A DNA stretch of 47,939 bases from Centipeda periodontii DSM 2778 (GCF_000213975.1 NZ_GL892076.1:2610571-2658509); one strand, 5' to 3'; counted from the first letter of the stretch, positions 16,389 through 25,104 are shown. Notes: a model not told the origin generated them from the letters alone. A program made the numbers and translations.

Positions 16389-17585
16389 ATGAAAGCAGAT
16401 TTTGAGGCGAGCCTTCGGAAGTTGGAAGGGCTCAGAACACAGGATATGTTCGGGCAGGATTTCCTGCTGACGTGGGACAAGACGGATGATGAGCTGAAGG
16501 CTGTCTGGGCGGCAGCGGACGCACTCCGCGCCCTGCGCGAGGAAAACATCTCAGCGCGGCTCTTCGACAGCGGTCTTGGGATCTCCATCTTCCGCGACAA
16601 TTCCACACGCACGCGCTTCTCCTTTGCCTCGGCGTGCAACTTCCTCGGATTGAACGTGCAGGATCTCGACGAGAAGAAGAGCCAGATTGCACACGGCGAA
16701 ACGGTGCGCGAGACGGCGAACATGGTCTCGTTCATGGCGGACGTGATCGGCATCCGCGACGATATGTACATCGGCAAGGGGCATACCTACCAGCTCGAAG
16801 TCGCACAAGCGATTGAGCAAGGACACAAGGACGGCATTCTCGAACAGCGCCCAACCATTGTGAACCTGCAATGTGACATCGACCACCCGACGCAGGCCAT
16901 GGCGGACGCAGCGCACATCATCCACACATTCGGCGGCATGGAGCAGCTGCGCGGCAAGAAGATTGCAATGACATGGGCCTATTCACCGTCCTATGGCAAG
17001 CCGCTCTCGGTGCCGCAGGGCGTAATCGGGCTGTTCACGCGGCTCGGCATGGATGTCGTGCTCGCACATCCGGAGGGCTATGAAGTCATGCCCGATGTGC
17101 TGAATGTGGCAAAGGAAAACGTGCAGAAAGGCGGTGGTTCGTTCCGTGTGACGCATGATATGGACGACGCTTTTGCGGATGCCGCCATCGTCTACCCGAA
17201 GAGCTGGGCGCCCTTCGCTGCGATGGAAAAGCGCACGAAGCTCTACGCAGATGGCGACGAGGCGGGCATCAATGCGCTCGAAAAGGAACTCCTCGCACAG
17301 AATGCGGGACACAAGGATTGGTGCTGCACCGAGGAGCGGATGCGGCGCACGGAGGACGGCAAGGCACTCTATCTGCACTGCCTGCCGGCTGACATCAACG
17401 ACGTCAGCTGTGCACAGGGCGAGGTCGAGGCATCCGTATTCGACCGCTATCGCGACCATCTCTACAAGGAAGCGAGTTACAAGCCTTATATCATCGCCGC
17501 AATGATCCTGCTCGCGAAAGCAAAAGATCCCGCGGCGGCGCTCCGTGCGATGAAGTCCCGCGCCCTGCCCCGCAAGATCTACTGA
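16389..17585 (+). CDS. ygeW: Knotted carbamoyltransferase YgeW
   Basis: This 398-residue protein belongs to the aspartate/ornithine carbamoyltransferase superfamily. Carbamoyl phosphate motif FRDNSTRTRFSF, the DHPTQAMAD motif, and the C-terminal HCLPADI motif are all present. YgeW proteins have a knotted fold. In the purine/ureide pathway the reaction is thought to run toward phosphorolysis of a carbamoyl (ureido) group, giving carbamoyl phosphate for the kinase encoded next door. The ATG at 16389 has AAAGGAG upstream. The reaction direction is inferred from the neighbour arcC. Confidence 0.93.
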   Translation: MKADFEASLRKLEGLRTQDMFGQDFLLTWDKTDDELKAVWAAADALRALREENISARLFDSGLGISIFRDNSTRTRFSFASACNFLGLNVQDLDEKKSQIAHGETVRETANMVSFMADVIGIRDDMYIGKGHTYQLEVAQAIEQGHKDGILEQRPTIVNLQCDIDHPTQAMADAAHIIHTFGGMEQLRGKKIAMTWAYSPSYGKPLSVPQGVIGLFTRLGMDVVLAHPEGYEVMPDVLNVAKENVQKGGGSFRVTHDMDDAFADAAIVYPKSWAPFAAMEKRTKLYADGDEAGINALEKELLAQNAGHKDWCCTEERMRRTEDGKALYLHCLPADINDVSCAQGEVEASVFDRYRDHLYKEASYKPYIIAAMILLAKAKDPAAALRAMKSRALPRKIY

Positions 17586-17595
17586 GGGCAGGAGT

Positions 17596-18561
17596 ATGGA
17601 GCAGCAAGAAAAAAGCGGGAAGAAGAAGCGGCGCGTTGTCATTGCACTCGGCGGCAACGCGCTTGGCAAAAGTCTGCCGGAGCAGATACAGGCCGTCAAG
17701 ATCACGTCGAAGGCGATCGTGGATCTCATCGAAGAGGGCTGCGAGGTCGTCGTCACGCACGGCAACGGCCCGCAGGTCGGCATGATCAACAATGCAATGG
17801 CGGCGCTCTCGCGCGAAAATCCTGCGCAGCCGAACACGCCGCTCTCGGTCTGCGTTGCCATGAGTCAGGCGTACATCGGCTATGACCTGCAGAACGCCCT
17901 GCGCGAGGAGCTTTTGAATCGCGGCATCACGAACATCTCCGTCGCGACCATCATCACGCAGTCACGCGTCGATGCAGACGACCCGGCATTCGATGATCCG
18001 ACGAAGCCGATCGGACACTTCATGACGAAAGAGCAGGCCGCATTCGCCGAAAAGAATTACGGCTACATCATGAAGGAGGACGCGGGGCGCGGCTACCGCC
18101 GCGTCGTTGCCTCCCCGATGCCGCGCGAGATCATCGAGATCGGTGCCATTCGTGCCCTCGTTGAGGCGGGACAGCTCGTCGTTGCCTGCGGCGGCGGCGG
18201 CATCCCCGTCATGCGGAACGGGAACCACTTGAAGGGCGCGAGTGCCGTCATCGACAAGGATTTCGGGAGTGAGCTCATCGCGGAAAATTTGGAAGCTGAC
18301 TACCTGATTATCCTTACGGCAGTTGAAAAGGTTGCAATCAACTATCGAAAACCTAACGAAGAGTGGCTGGATGAGCTGACGCCCGAGGAGGCGCGCCGCT
18401 ATATCGCCGAGGGGCAGTTTGCCCCCGGCTCCATGCTGCCGAAGGTCGAGGCGGCCATCCGCTTCGCCGAGTCCGCACCGGGGCGTACAGCCCTCATCAC
18501 ACTCCTCGAGAAGGCCAGAGACAGCGTGCTCGGCAAGACCGGCACACAGATCCATACCTAG
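17596..18561 (+). CDS. arcC: Carbamate kinase
   Basis: This 321-residue amino acid kinase family enzyme makes ATP from carbamoyl phosphate and ADP. The phosphate loop VVIALGGNALGK, the substrate motif VVTHGNGPQVG, the VACGGGGIPV motif, and the conserved AVIDKDFGSELIAE block identify carbamate kinase. It follows ygeW by 10 bp and corresponds to yqeA of E. coli. Its stop codon TAG (18559-18561) is made by the first bases of an R1 repeat copy, so the repeat abuts the coding end exactly. Energy conservation from the ureido group is the likely role. Confidence 0.95.
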   Translation: MEQQEKSGKKKRRVVIALGGNALGKSLPEQIQAVKITSKAIVDLIEEGCEVVVTHGNGPQVGMINNAMAALSRENPAQPNTPLSVCVAMSQAYIGYDLQNALREELLNRGITNISVATIITQSRVDADDPAFDDPTKPIGHFMTKEQAAFAEKNYGYIMKEDAGRGYRRVVASPMPREIIEIGAIRALVEAGQLVVACGGGGIPVMRNGNHLKGASAVIDKDFGSELIAENLEADYLIILTAVEKVAINYRKPNEEWLDELTPEEARRYIAEGQFAPGSMLPKVEAAIRFAESAPGRTALITLLEKARDSVLGKTGTQIHT

Positions 18562-18710
18562 GAAATCACTGAAAAATGAAGCCCGTCAGATTGGTGCAGC
18601 TTTTTGTCCGATCAAGACGCAGAGTGATGCTCTGTGGAGGATTTGCAGGCGTTGAGAGGGCAAAAATCTGCACCAAGAGGCGCAAGCTGAATTTATCAGT
18701 GCCTCCCTTG
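18559..18710. repeat. R1 long palindromic repeat, copy B (about 152 bp)
   Basis: It starts TAGGAAATCACTGA and ends CTGAATTTATCAGTGCCTCCCTTG, parallel to copy C. The internal hairpin is CAGAG/CTCTG instead of the CATAGC/GCTATG of copies A and C, which keeps pairing through paired changes. It lacks some bases of the central arm. It lies inside an operon, between arcC and the SSS symporter gene, and supplies the arcC stop codon. Confidence 0.75.
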
Positions 18711-18736
18711 TACAATTTCATGTAGGAGGAATTACC

Positions 18737-20197
18737 ATGCAAGTATCCTGGATTGTCATTGCGGTCGTTCTGGGTTACATGGCTATCATGCTCTTCATCG
18801 GCTGGTACTCAAAGAACCGCATCGAAAGCAACAGCGATTTCATGGTTGCGGGACGCAGGCTCGGTCCCATACTGATGGCCGGCACCCTCGCCGCAACAGA
18901 GATCGGCGGCGGCAGTTCACTGGGCGTCGTCCAACAGGGCATGGGTAACTACGGGCTTAGCTCGGCTTGGTACGTCATTGCAATGGGCTTTGCCTTCGTC
19001 ATCCTCACCTTCCTCGCGCCACGCTTCCGCGCCGCGATGGTCAAGACTGTACCCGAATATTTTCGCCGCCGCTACGGCAAGATTCCCGGTTTCATCACGG
19101 CCATCATCATGTTCCTGCCGCTCGTCGGTCTGACCGCCGGGCAAATGATCGCCTCTTCCGTCATTCTTTCGACGATGCTTGGCATCAGTTTCGACGCAGC
19201 GGTCATCGCAATTTGCTGCATCGTCACAATTTACTCGGTCATGGGCGGTCTCTGGAGTGTCACACTGACGGATTTTGTTCAGGTCTTCTTCATTGTCTTC
19301 GGTATGGCTGTCGCCATTCCCTATGCATTTGATCTGGCGGGCGGCTGGACAAATATCAAAGCGCATGTGCCGGCAGAGTCGCTCAGCCTTTTCTCCGGCT
19401 ACAGCGTTCTGGATGTCCTCTCGTTGACCATCATGTATATTGCGACCTTTACCGTTGGACAAGAAGCCGTCTCGCGCTACTATGCGGCACGTGACGGCAA
19501 GGCCGCACAGCAGGGTTCCATCCTCGCGGCCATTATCAATTTTGTCTACGGTTTCATCCCCGCCATCCTCGGTGTCACCGTCCTCGCACTCATTAACATG
19601 GGCATATTTGACCCTGCCCAGTTCGCGGATGTCGGCTCACGTTATGCACTGCCTGTTCTCGCTGTGAACGCAATGCCGCCACTCATCTGCGGTGTACTCT
19701 TCGCCGGAGTCATCTCGGCGACGATGAGCAGCGCGAGCTCGGATCTTCTGGGAGCGGGCTCCATTTTTGCCAACGACATTTACCGTGAGTACATCAACAG
19801 GAACGCAAGTGACATTACGGTTATGCGCGTTGCACGCATCGTTATGGTGCTCTCCGGGCTTCTCTCGCTTCTCATTGCCCTCTTCAACACGTCGAGTATC
19901 ATCACGATCCTCATGTTTTCGTTCACGCTGCGTGCTGCCGGCTCGTTCTTCCCCTATGTCATCGGACTTTACTGGAAGGGCGCATCCGAGGCCGGGACCC
20001 TCGCCTCGCTCGTCGTCGGCACCTTCGTCGTCGTCTACATTGAACACATCTCGCACGGCACGATCTTCGGGCTCCATGTTGGGCAGCCTATCCTGCCCGG
20101 TCTGATCGCGGCGCTTATCGCGTTCCTTGTCTTCTCGAAGCTCATACCGCCCAAAGAGTACACGACCGAGCTTACGCCGGACACGCACGAATCGTAA
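18737..20197 (+). CDS. Sodium:solute symporter (SSS family)
   Basis: This 486-residue integral membrane protein has about 13 hydrophobic helices. The first helix, an ERN/SNSDFMVAGRRLG-type loop and the GGGSSLGVVQQGM glycine-rich segment are typical of SSS proteins such as PutP and PanF. The ATG at 18737 has an AGGAGG site. Placement directly after arcC and before a second transporter suggests uptake of a cluster substrate, such as a ureide, purine or amino acid. The specificity cannot be read from sequence. Confidence 0.88.
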   Translation: MQVSWIVIAVVLGYMAIMLFIGWYSKNRIESNSDFMVAGRRLGPILMAGTLAATEIGGGSSLGVVQQGMGNYGLSSAWYVIAMGFAFVILTFLAPRFRAAMVKTVPEYFRRRYGKIPGFITAIIMFLPLVGLTAGQMIASSVILSTMLGISFDAAVIAICCIVTIYSVMGGLWSVTLTDFVQVFFIVFGMAVAIPYAFDLAGGWTNIKAHVPAESLSLFSGYSVLDVLSLTIMYIATFTVGQEAVSRYYAARDGKAAQQGSILAAIINFVYGFIPAILGVTVLALINMGIFDPAQFADVGSRYALPVLAVNAMPPLICGVLFAGVISATMSSASSDLLGAGSIFANDIYREYINRNASDITVMRVARIVMVLSGLLSLLIALFNTSSIITILMFSFTLRAAGSFFPYVIGLYWKGASEAGTLASLVVGTFVVVYIEHISHGTIFGLHVGQPILPGLIAALIAFLVFSKLIPPKEYTTELTPDTHES

Positions 20198-20240
20198 GAC
20201 TTTGTTCTTCGGCAGGAAAGGTTCTTTGATCGAAAAACGG

Positions 20241-20283
20241 AGGGGAAGTCGCCGTCTCCATACTGTATGGGGGCTTCCCTTTC
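20241..20283 (+). terminator. Terminator-like hairpin in leader of the NCS1 gene
   Basis: GGGGAAG...CTCCATA pairs with TATGGGGGC...TTCCC around a CTG loop and is followed by CTTTCCC. It lies between the two symporter genes. It resembles the hairpin at 23228-23268 in both outer arms and apical loop, so it may be an attenuator or processing site specific to this cluster. Confidence 0.55.
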
Positions 20284-20304
20284 CCATTGTTAGGAGGGAT
20301 AACT

Positions 20305-21774
20305 ATGCAGACGCAGTCAGAGTATCAAGTGGAGAAGGATGGCATTGTCAGCCTAACCGAGGCGGGCGTAAAGGCCATTGAGAACCACAAGAATTTCTAC
20401 AGCCCGGCGACCAGCCCCATACCGCGCGAGAAACGCGACTGGCACACAAAGGACATGGCAAACCTGTGGATCGGCATCATGGTGTCGATCGCGGTTTACC
20501 AGGTCGCGAGCGGTCTGTTGGTCGCAGGCATGACATGGTACCAAGCGCTCATCACGATTGTCCTCGGTCACACGTTGGTCATGGCGGTCGCGATGATCAT
20601 CGGTCACTATGGCGTGAAGTACGGCATGAACTATGCAATGCTGGGCAAGACCATCTTCGGGGAGAAAGGGCTTTTCATCCCCGCACTGATCCGCGGCATT
20701 CTTGGCGTCTTCTGGTTCGGCGTGCAGGCTTGGATCGGCGGACAGGCGGTGAACATCATCATCCAGACGATCGTCCCGAGCTGGGAGGGGCTCGGGTTCA
20801 CGGGCTTCTTCATCTCCTTCCTGATCTTCTGGGCGATCAATGTCTACATCGCGGCCTATGGCAACAAGGCGGTCAAGATCCTCGAGGGGGTTTCCGCACC
20901 TGCGCTGATCCTGATGAGTCTCATCGTCATCATCTGGGGGTTCAGCACTGCAGGCTGGAGCCTTGACGCACTCCTCAGCGCGCGGGTTCTCCAGCCGCAG
21001 GAAGGCATAGACTTCTGGACGCTCTTTTGGCCGGCACTCTCCGCTATGATCGCCTTTGACGGCGGCATTGCGCTCTCCATGCCGGACTTTACGCGCAGCT
21101 GCGTCAACCAACGGGCACAGATCCTCGGTCAGATCATCAGCGCACCGATCATGACGGGCTACATCGCCTTCGTTGGCATCTGCGGCACCGCCGGTGCATG
21201 GCTCGCATTCGGCAAAGAGATTTGGGAACCCGCCGTGCTCGTCGGCAATTTCGACAGCATTGCGATCCGCCTCATTTTCTCCATCTTCATCATCATGGCC
21301 ATCCTGACGACGAACGTCGCAGGCAACTTGATCCCGCCCGTGAACATCGTGGCATCCTACGTCAAGGGGCGCCTCAACTATCGTCAGGTGGCGATCCTCG
21401 TTGCAGTCCTCTCGCTCTTTGCACAGCCGTGGAACTCTCTCTCCAGTGCCTACCACCTGATCTTCGATGTGACGCAGTTCCTCGGCGCTCTGATCGGACC
21501 GATCTCGGGTATCTACATCGCAGCCTACCTCGTGGAGTACCGCACGGAGATCAGCATTGTTGACGCCTACATCGAGGGACAGGGAAAATATTTCCACACA
21601 AATGGCTGGAATGTGCGAGCTCTCCTCATCGTGGCCATCTTCACCGCGCTCATCTTCATGGGACGCTTTGTCCCTGTGCTTGAGCCTCTCTTCAACAACG
21701 CCTACGTCTTCGGCACGCTCGGCGCAGGTCTGACCTATGCGCTCATTGTAAAGCTGGGAGGCGCGTCCAAATGA
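20305..21774 (+). CDS. NCS1 family nucleobase/hydantoin:cation symporter
   Basis: This 489-residue, 12-helix transporter belongs to the NCS1 family (Mhp1, allantoin permease, CodB). The motif FWFGVQAWIGG matches the substrate-site Trp and Gln of Mhp1 (WFGLQ), and TTNVAGNLIPPVN matches the conserved Asn-containing helix 8. The ATG at 20305 follows TAGGAGGG. Its stop overlaps the start of the hydantoinase gene by four bases (ATGA), which couples them. The pairing strongly suggests import of a cyclic ureide (hydantoin, allantoin, dihydropyrimidine or purine-derived ring) for opening by that enzyme. Confidence 0.92.
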   Translation: MQTQSEYQVEKDGIVSLTEAGVKAIENHKNFYSPATSPIPREKRDWHTKDMANLWIGIMVSIAVYQVASGLLVAGMTWYQALITIVLGHTLVMAVAMIIGHYGVKYGMNYAMLGKTIFGEKGLFIPALIRGILGVFWFGVQAWIGGQAVNIIIQTIVPSWEGLGFTGFFISFLIFWAINVYIAAYGNKAVKILEGVSAPALILMSLIVIIWGFSTAGWSLDALLSARVLQPQEGIDFWTLFWPALSAMIAFDGGIALSMPDFTRSCVNQRAQILGQIISAPIMTGYIAFVGICGTAGAWLAFGKEIWEPAVLVGNFDSIAIRLIFSIFIIMAILTTNVAGNLIPPVNIVASYVKGRLNYRQVAILVAVLSLFAQPWNSLSSAYHLIFDVTQFLGALIGPISGIYIAAYLVEYRTEISIVDAYIEGQGKYFHTNGWNVRALLIVAIFTALIFMGRFVPVLEPLFNNAYVFGTLGAGLTYALIVKLGGASK

Positions 21775-23168
21775 GGACCGTCATCAAGGGAGGGCTCGTC
21801 TGTCTGCCGAGCGATCCCACGCATCTCGACATTGCCGTCGAGAATGGCGTCATCACAGAAATCGCCGAGAATCTAGATGTCGGAGACGATTTCCTCATCG
21901 ACGCCTGCGGCATGGTCGTCGTGCCGGGCGGCATTGACCCGCACACCCACATGGATCTCCAGCAATCCCCCAAGTACAGGGCATGCGATACCTTCCTCAC
22001 AGGCGGCATCGCGGCGGCCTGCGGCGGTACGACGACCATCATCGATCACATCGCGTTCGGTCCACCCGGCTGCACGCTTCGCCAACCACTCGATGTCTAT
22101 TGGGATCTCGCGAAGGATTGCCCGATTGACTACAGCTTCCACGGCGTGTTGCAGCATGTGGACATGGACATTCTCGACGAACTTGGGGAACTGATCGACG
22201 CGGGCTTCCCAAGCTTCAAGGCGTACACGACCTACGGCTTTCCACTGATGGAGGCAGGGCTTATGCCTGTTCTGCGCGTGATGCGAGAGCGCGCTGGACT
22301 CCTCACCGTCCATTGTGAAAGCGATGTGATCACGAACACCCTCCGCAGAGATCTGGGTGCAGGGGAGCAGGAACCCATCGAACATGCGCTGACGCGTCCC
22401 AACATCGCCGAGGCGATGAGCGTCAACATGCTGCTCTCCATCGCGCGGGCGGCAGGCGATGCACCTGCGTACATCGTCCATCTGTCGGCGCATGAGAGTC
22501 TCGATCAGCTGCGCCTCGCGCGGCAGGAGGGGCAGCGCAACGCCTACGCCGAGACCTGCACCCAGTACCTCACACTCACGGAGGACAAATTTCGGGGAAA
22601 TGCCGACGACGCCATCCAGTACATCATGGCGCCGCCGCTCCGCAAGGAGGAGGATCGCGCGGCGCTCTGGCAGGGGCTGCACGACGGCGACATCCAAGTC
22701 GTTGCCACCGACCACTGCCCCTTTATGCCCGACGAAAAACGCGCCTATGCCAAAGACTTCCGCGACTGCCCGGGCGGTGTGCCGGGCGTTGAGGAGCGCA
22801 TGCCGCTCATCTTCAGCGAAGGAGTGCTCGCAGGGCGCATCTCCCTCCCCGATTTTGTTCGCGTGACCAGCACGAATGCGGCGAAGATCTTCGGTCTTTA
22901 TCCCAAGAAGGGAACGCTCCTCCCCGGGAGTGACGCCGACATCGTCCTGATCGATCCACGGCGGGAGCATACCCTCACCGCAAGCGATCTTCACAGCACC
23001 TGCGGCTGGACCCCATATGAGGGCATGACCGTGCGCGCATCAATCGCCCTCACCATGCTGCGCGGCGAAGTCATCGCGCGGGAGGGTGCATTCCTCGGAC
23101 AGCGCGGCTATGGCCAGTTCCTCCAACGCAAGCGCAATGTCCCCTACGAAGACATTGTGCGGTGCTGA
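21771..23168 (+). CDS. hyuA: Dihydropyrimidinase/hydantoinase (HyuA/YgeZ type)
   Basis: This 465-residue cyclic amidohydrolase opens hydantoin-like or dihydropyrimidine-like rings. The metal motif DPHTHMD, the carboxylated lysine region PSFKAYTTYG, histidines in LTVHCES and VHLSAHES, and the catalytic aspartate in ATDHCPF are all in the expected order. It is translationally coupled to the NCS1 transporter gene. E. coli has the homologue hyuA (ygeZ) in the same kind of locus with ygeW, ygeX, ygeY and yqeA. The real ring substrate here is unknown. Confidence 0.93.
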   Translation: MRTVIKGGLVCLPSDPTHLDIAVENGVITEIAENLDVGDDFLIDACGMVVVPGGIDPHTHMDLQQSPKYRACDTFLTGGIAAACGGTTTIIDHIAFGPPGCTLRQPLDVYWDLAKDCPIDYSFHGVLQHVDMDILDELGELIDAGFPSFKAYTTYGFPLMEAGLMPVLRVMRERAGLLTVHCESDVITNTLRRDLGAGEQEPIEHALTRPNIAEAMSVNMLLSIARAAGDAPAYIVHLSAHESLDQLRLARQEGQRNAYAETCTQYLTLTEDKFRGNADDAIQYIMAPPLRKEEDRAALWQGLHDGDIQVVATDHCPFMPDEKRAYAKDFRDCPGGVPGVEERMPLIFSEGVLAGRISLPDFVRVTSTNAAKIFGLYPKKGTLLPGSDADIVLIDPRREHTLTASDLHSTCGWTPYEGMTVRASIALTMLRGEVIAREGAFLGQRGYGQFLQRKRNVPYEDIVRC

Positions 23169-23182
23169 TCGAAGAGAAACAC

Positions 23183-23212
23183 TTGCTTTTCCTGTGGGGA
23201 AAGTGATATGAT
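23183..23212 (+). promoter_or_regulatory. Promoter for the DauR-like regulator
   Basis: TTGCTT (23183-23188), an 18-bp spacer and TATGAT (23207-23212) lie just after the hydantoinase stop codon. Transcription would start a few bases before the hairpin at 23228-23268. Confidence 0.5.
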
Positions 23213-23227
23213 AGCAGAAAATGCACG

Positions 23228-23268
23228 AGGGAAGCCGCTTCCATGCTGCATGGGAGCGGCTTCCTTTT
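23228..23268 (+). terminator. Terminator or leader attenuator hairpin
   Basis: GGAAGCCGCTTCCATG pairs with CATGGGAGCGGCTTCC around a CTG loop and is followed by TTTTCTTTT. It can end the hydantoinase transcript, and because a promoter candidate lies upstream it could also attenuate the regulator gene. It resembles the hairpin at 20241-20283. Confidence 0.75.
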
Positions 23269-23299
23269 CTTTTGAGAACTGTGAAGGGGTTTTGATAGC

Positions 23300-23944
23300 A
23301 TGATGAACGGGCAACTCCTCGCCTGTCTGAAACAAATCGCCGGCGGCATTGCCCAGCAATTCGGTCCGAACTGCGAAGTCGTCGTGCATGATCTCTCCGA
23401 CGTGGAGCACTCCATCGTCGCCATCGAGAACGGTCATGTCTCCGGCCGCAAGGTCGGCGACGGGCCATCCATGGCCGTGCTCGACGCGCTCAGTGGTCAC
23501 CCCGAAAAGCTGCATACAGAAGGCAGCTACCTCACGAAGGGCAAGAACGGACGTGTGCTCAAATCGACGACCGTCTACCTGCGCGACACGAACGGAAAGA
23601 TCCTCGCCCTCTTCTGCATGAATTTCGACATCACGGAGCTTTCTCTCGCTGGCGGCGCACTCGCCCCCCTCATCTCCGTCATGTCACAGAAGGGCGAGGA
23701 TCGCAGTATCCCGCAGAACGTCGCGGAGCTCCTCGACGACTTGCTCGAGGATTCCGTGCGCCTTGTCGGAAAGCCCGTACCGCTGATGACGCGCGAGGAT
23801 AAAATGCGCGCTGTTCAATTCCTAAATGAGCGCGGTGCCCTGCTCATCACGAAATCCGGAGACAAGATTTCCAAATTTCTCGGGATCTCGAAGTACACAC
23901 TCTACAGCTATATTGGGGGAGCCTCGGACGAGCCGTCTGTGTGA
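23300..23944 (+). CDS. YheO/DauR-like transcriptional regulator (PAS-like plus HTH)
   Basis: This 214-residue protein has an N-terminal YheO PAS-like domain (about 8-115), recognised by CEVVVHDLSDVEHSIVAIEN and the block ALFCMNFDIT. The C-terminal helix-turn-helix contains FLGISKYTLYSYI. DauR, a relative, controls D-arginine catabolism in Pseudomonas, and members of the family are often found beside amino acid or diaminopropionate breakdown genes. It directly follows the dpaL-hyuA cluster in the same direction, so it is the best candidate regulator of the cluster. Confidence 0.88.
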   Translation: MMNGQLLACLKQIAGGIAQQFGPNCEVVVHDLSDVEHSIVAIENGHVSGRKVGDGPSMAVLDALSGHPEKLHTEGSYLTKGKNGRVLKSTTVYLRDTNGKILALFCMNFDITELSLAGGALAPLISVMSQKGEDRSIPQNVAELLDDLLEDSVRLVGKPVPLMTREDKMRAVQFLNERGALLITKSGDKISKFLGISKYTLYSYIGGASDEPSV

Positions 23945-23971
23945 TGTGCTGACGCAGCCCCCATATAAATC

Positions 23972-24023
23972 AACACGCCCGAATTTTTGTATCTGCTTGC
24001 AGCTACAAAAATTCGGGCGTGTT
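23972..24023. terminator. Perfect 20-bp hairpin between convergent genes
   Basis: Arms 23972-23991 and 24004-24023 are perfectly complementary (AACACGCCCGAATTTTTGTA on the left), and the loop can itself pair as CTGC/GCAG. It lies between the regulator gene and the IIA remnant, which converge, and is a bidirectional terminator. Confidence 0.85.
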
Positions 24024-24035
24024 GTTCTATGCTGT

Positions 24036-24261
24036 TTAGAGATCGTCGTCCTCGTCTGCCTCCATGATCGAGGCATGGAAGATCTGTGTGCCGTTCTTGC
24101 CCGCCTCCGCCGCCTGTTCCATCAGTGCGAGGATGTTGTATTCCCCGCCGATGAGCTGCGCGCTGACCATCTCGATGAGCATCGGGAGGTTCACGCCCGT
24201 AACGATGCCGTACTTCTCATTGTTCGCGGCGAGTCGGCACGCCGCATTGTACGCCAAACAT
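24036..24261 (-). pseudogene. Remnant of mannose-type PTS EIIA gene, internal deletion
   Basis: The last 70 or so residues (from YNAACRLAANNEKYG through VTGVNLPMLIEM to EADEDDDL) are the C-terminal half of a mannose-family EIIA. Directly upstream are AAAGGGG and an ATG at 24261 reading Met-Phe-Gly, the common EIIA start, but the next bases are already the Tyr-Asn-Ala part. About 65 codons, including the phosphorylated histidine, are missing and the frame is lost at 24252/24253. A fortuitous 80-codon frame starts at 24278, overlapping the upstream HAD stop by four bases. It cannot work as EIIA. Confidence 0.78.
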
Positions 24262-24274
24262 TTGTGTACCCCTT

Positions 24275-25081
24275 TCATTCCACCATATGAATCTTCTTCA
24301 GGAAGTGATAGATGCCGTCGGCATCGTTCGCCTCCGTCACGCTGTCTGCAATGTCCTTGATTTCATCAGGTGCATTGCCCATCGCAACGCTGTGCCCGAC
24401 ATAGCGCAGCATTTCGATATCGTTGTAATTGTCGCCGAAGGCAAGTGCCTCCGTGCGGTCAATCCCGTAGTGGGCGAGCAGGCGCTCGATCCCCGTCGCC
24501 TTCGACACTGTGCGCTCGATGATCTCGAGGAGATGGGGCAGCGAACGCATGACGGAGAGATTGGGAAATGCTGCCGCCAGTTCGCGCTCCATACACGCAA
24601 TGAGTTCCGGCTTTCCCATCACAAAGAGTTTGTTCGGCAGAATGTCGTCCGCGATCAGTGCGTCAAAGTCAGCCTCCACCGATGTGACCGTCGTGATCTC
24701 CTCTTCCCTGCGCACCTCCGGATCGGCTCGATCGCGCACGTACCACGTATGCCCTGCGTAGTAACTCATCGGTGCCTGCGGATATGCCCCCGAAATCCGA
24801 TGCAGAACTGCCTCCACATGCGTGCGCGTCATGCGCTCGTCATGAATCTCCGTCCCATCCGGCGTGATGACGAGTGCGCCGTTGTAGCTGATGACCGCAG
24901 CACGAACGCCAATTTCCTCGATGATGGGATAGATTGCCTCAGGCATACGTGCCGAAACAAGGGCAAACGGAATGCCCTTCTCTGCAATCTGCCGTATCGC
25001 CGCCGCCGTGCGCGGCAAGACGCGGTGATCGGTGGTGATGACCGTGCCGTCGATGTCGGATAAAACGATTTTATAGTCCAT
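24275..25081 (-). CDS. Cof-type HAD-superfamily phosphatase
   Basis: This 268-residue Cof/IIB HAD hydrolase appears intact. The nucleophile motif is VLSDIDGTVITTDHR, and the C-terminal motif is FGDNYNDIEMLRYVG. The ATG at 25081 follows GGGGAGG. It lies between an orphan sugar-binding protein gene and the EIIA remnant in a PTS locus, which suggests dephosphorylation of a sugar phosphate. It is only distantly similar to the HAD at 11412-12215. Confidence 0.87.
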   Translation of the reverse strand: MDYKIVLSDIDGTVITTDHRVLPRTAAAIRQIAEKGIPFALVSARMPEAIYPIIEEIGVRAAVISYNGALVITPDGTEIHDERMTRTHVEAVLHRISGAYPQAPMSYYAGHTWYVRDRADPEVRREEEITTVTSVEADFDALIADDILPNKLFVMGKPELIACMERELAAAFPNLSVMRSLPHLLEIIERTVSKATGIERLLAHYGIDRTEALAFGDNYNDIEMLRYVGHSVAMGNAPDEIKDIADSVTEANDADGIYHFLKKIHMVE

Positions 25082-25104
25082 AGTCCCTCCCCTATCTCTG
25101 TTGT

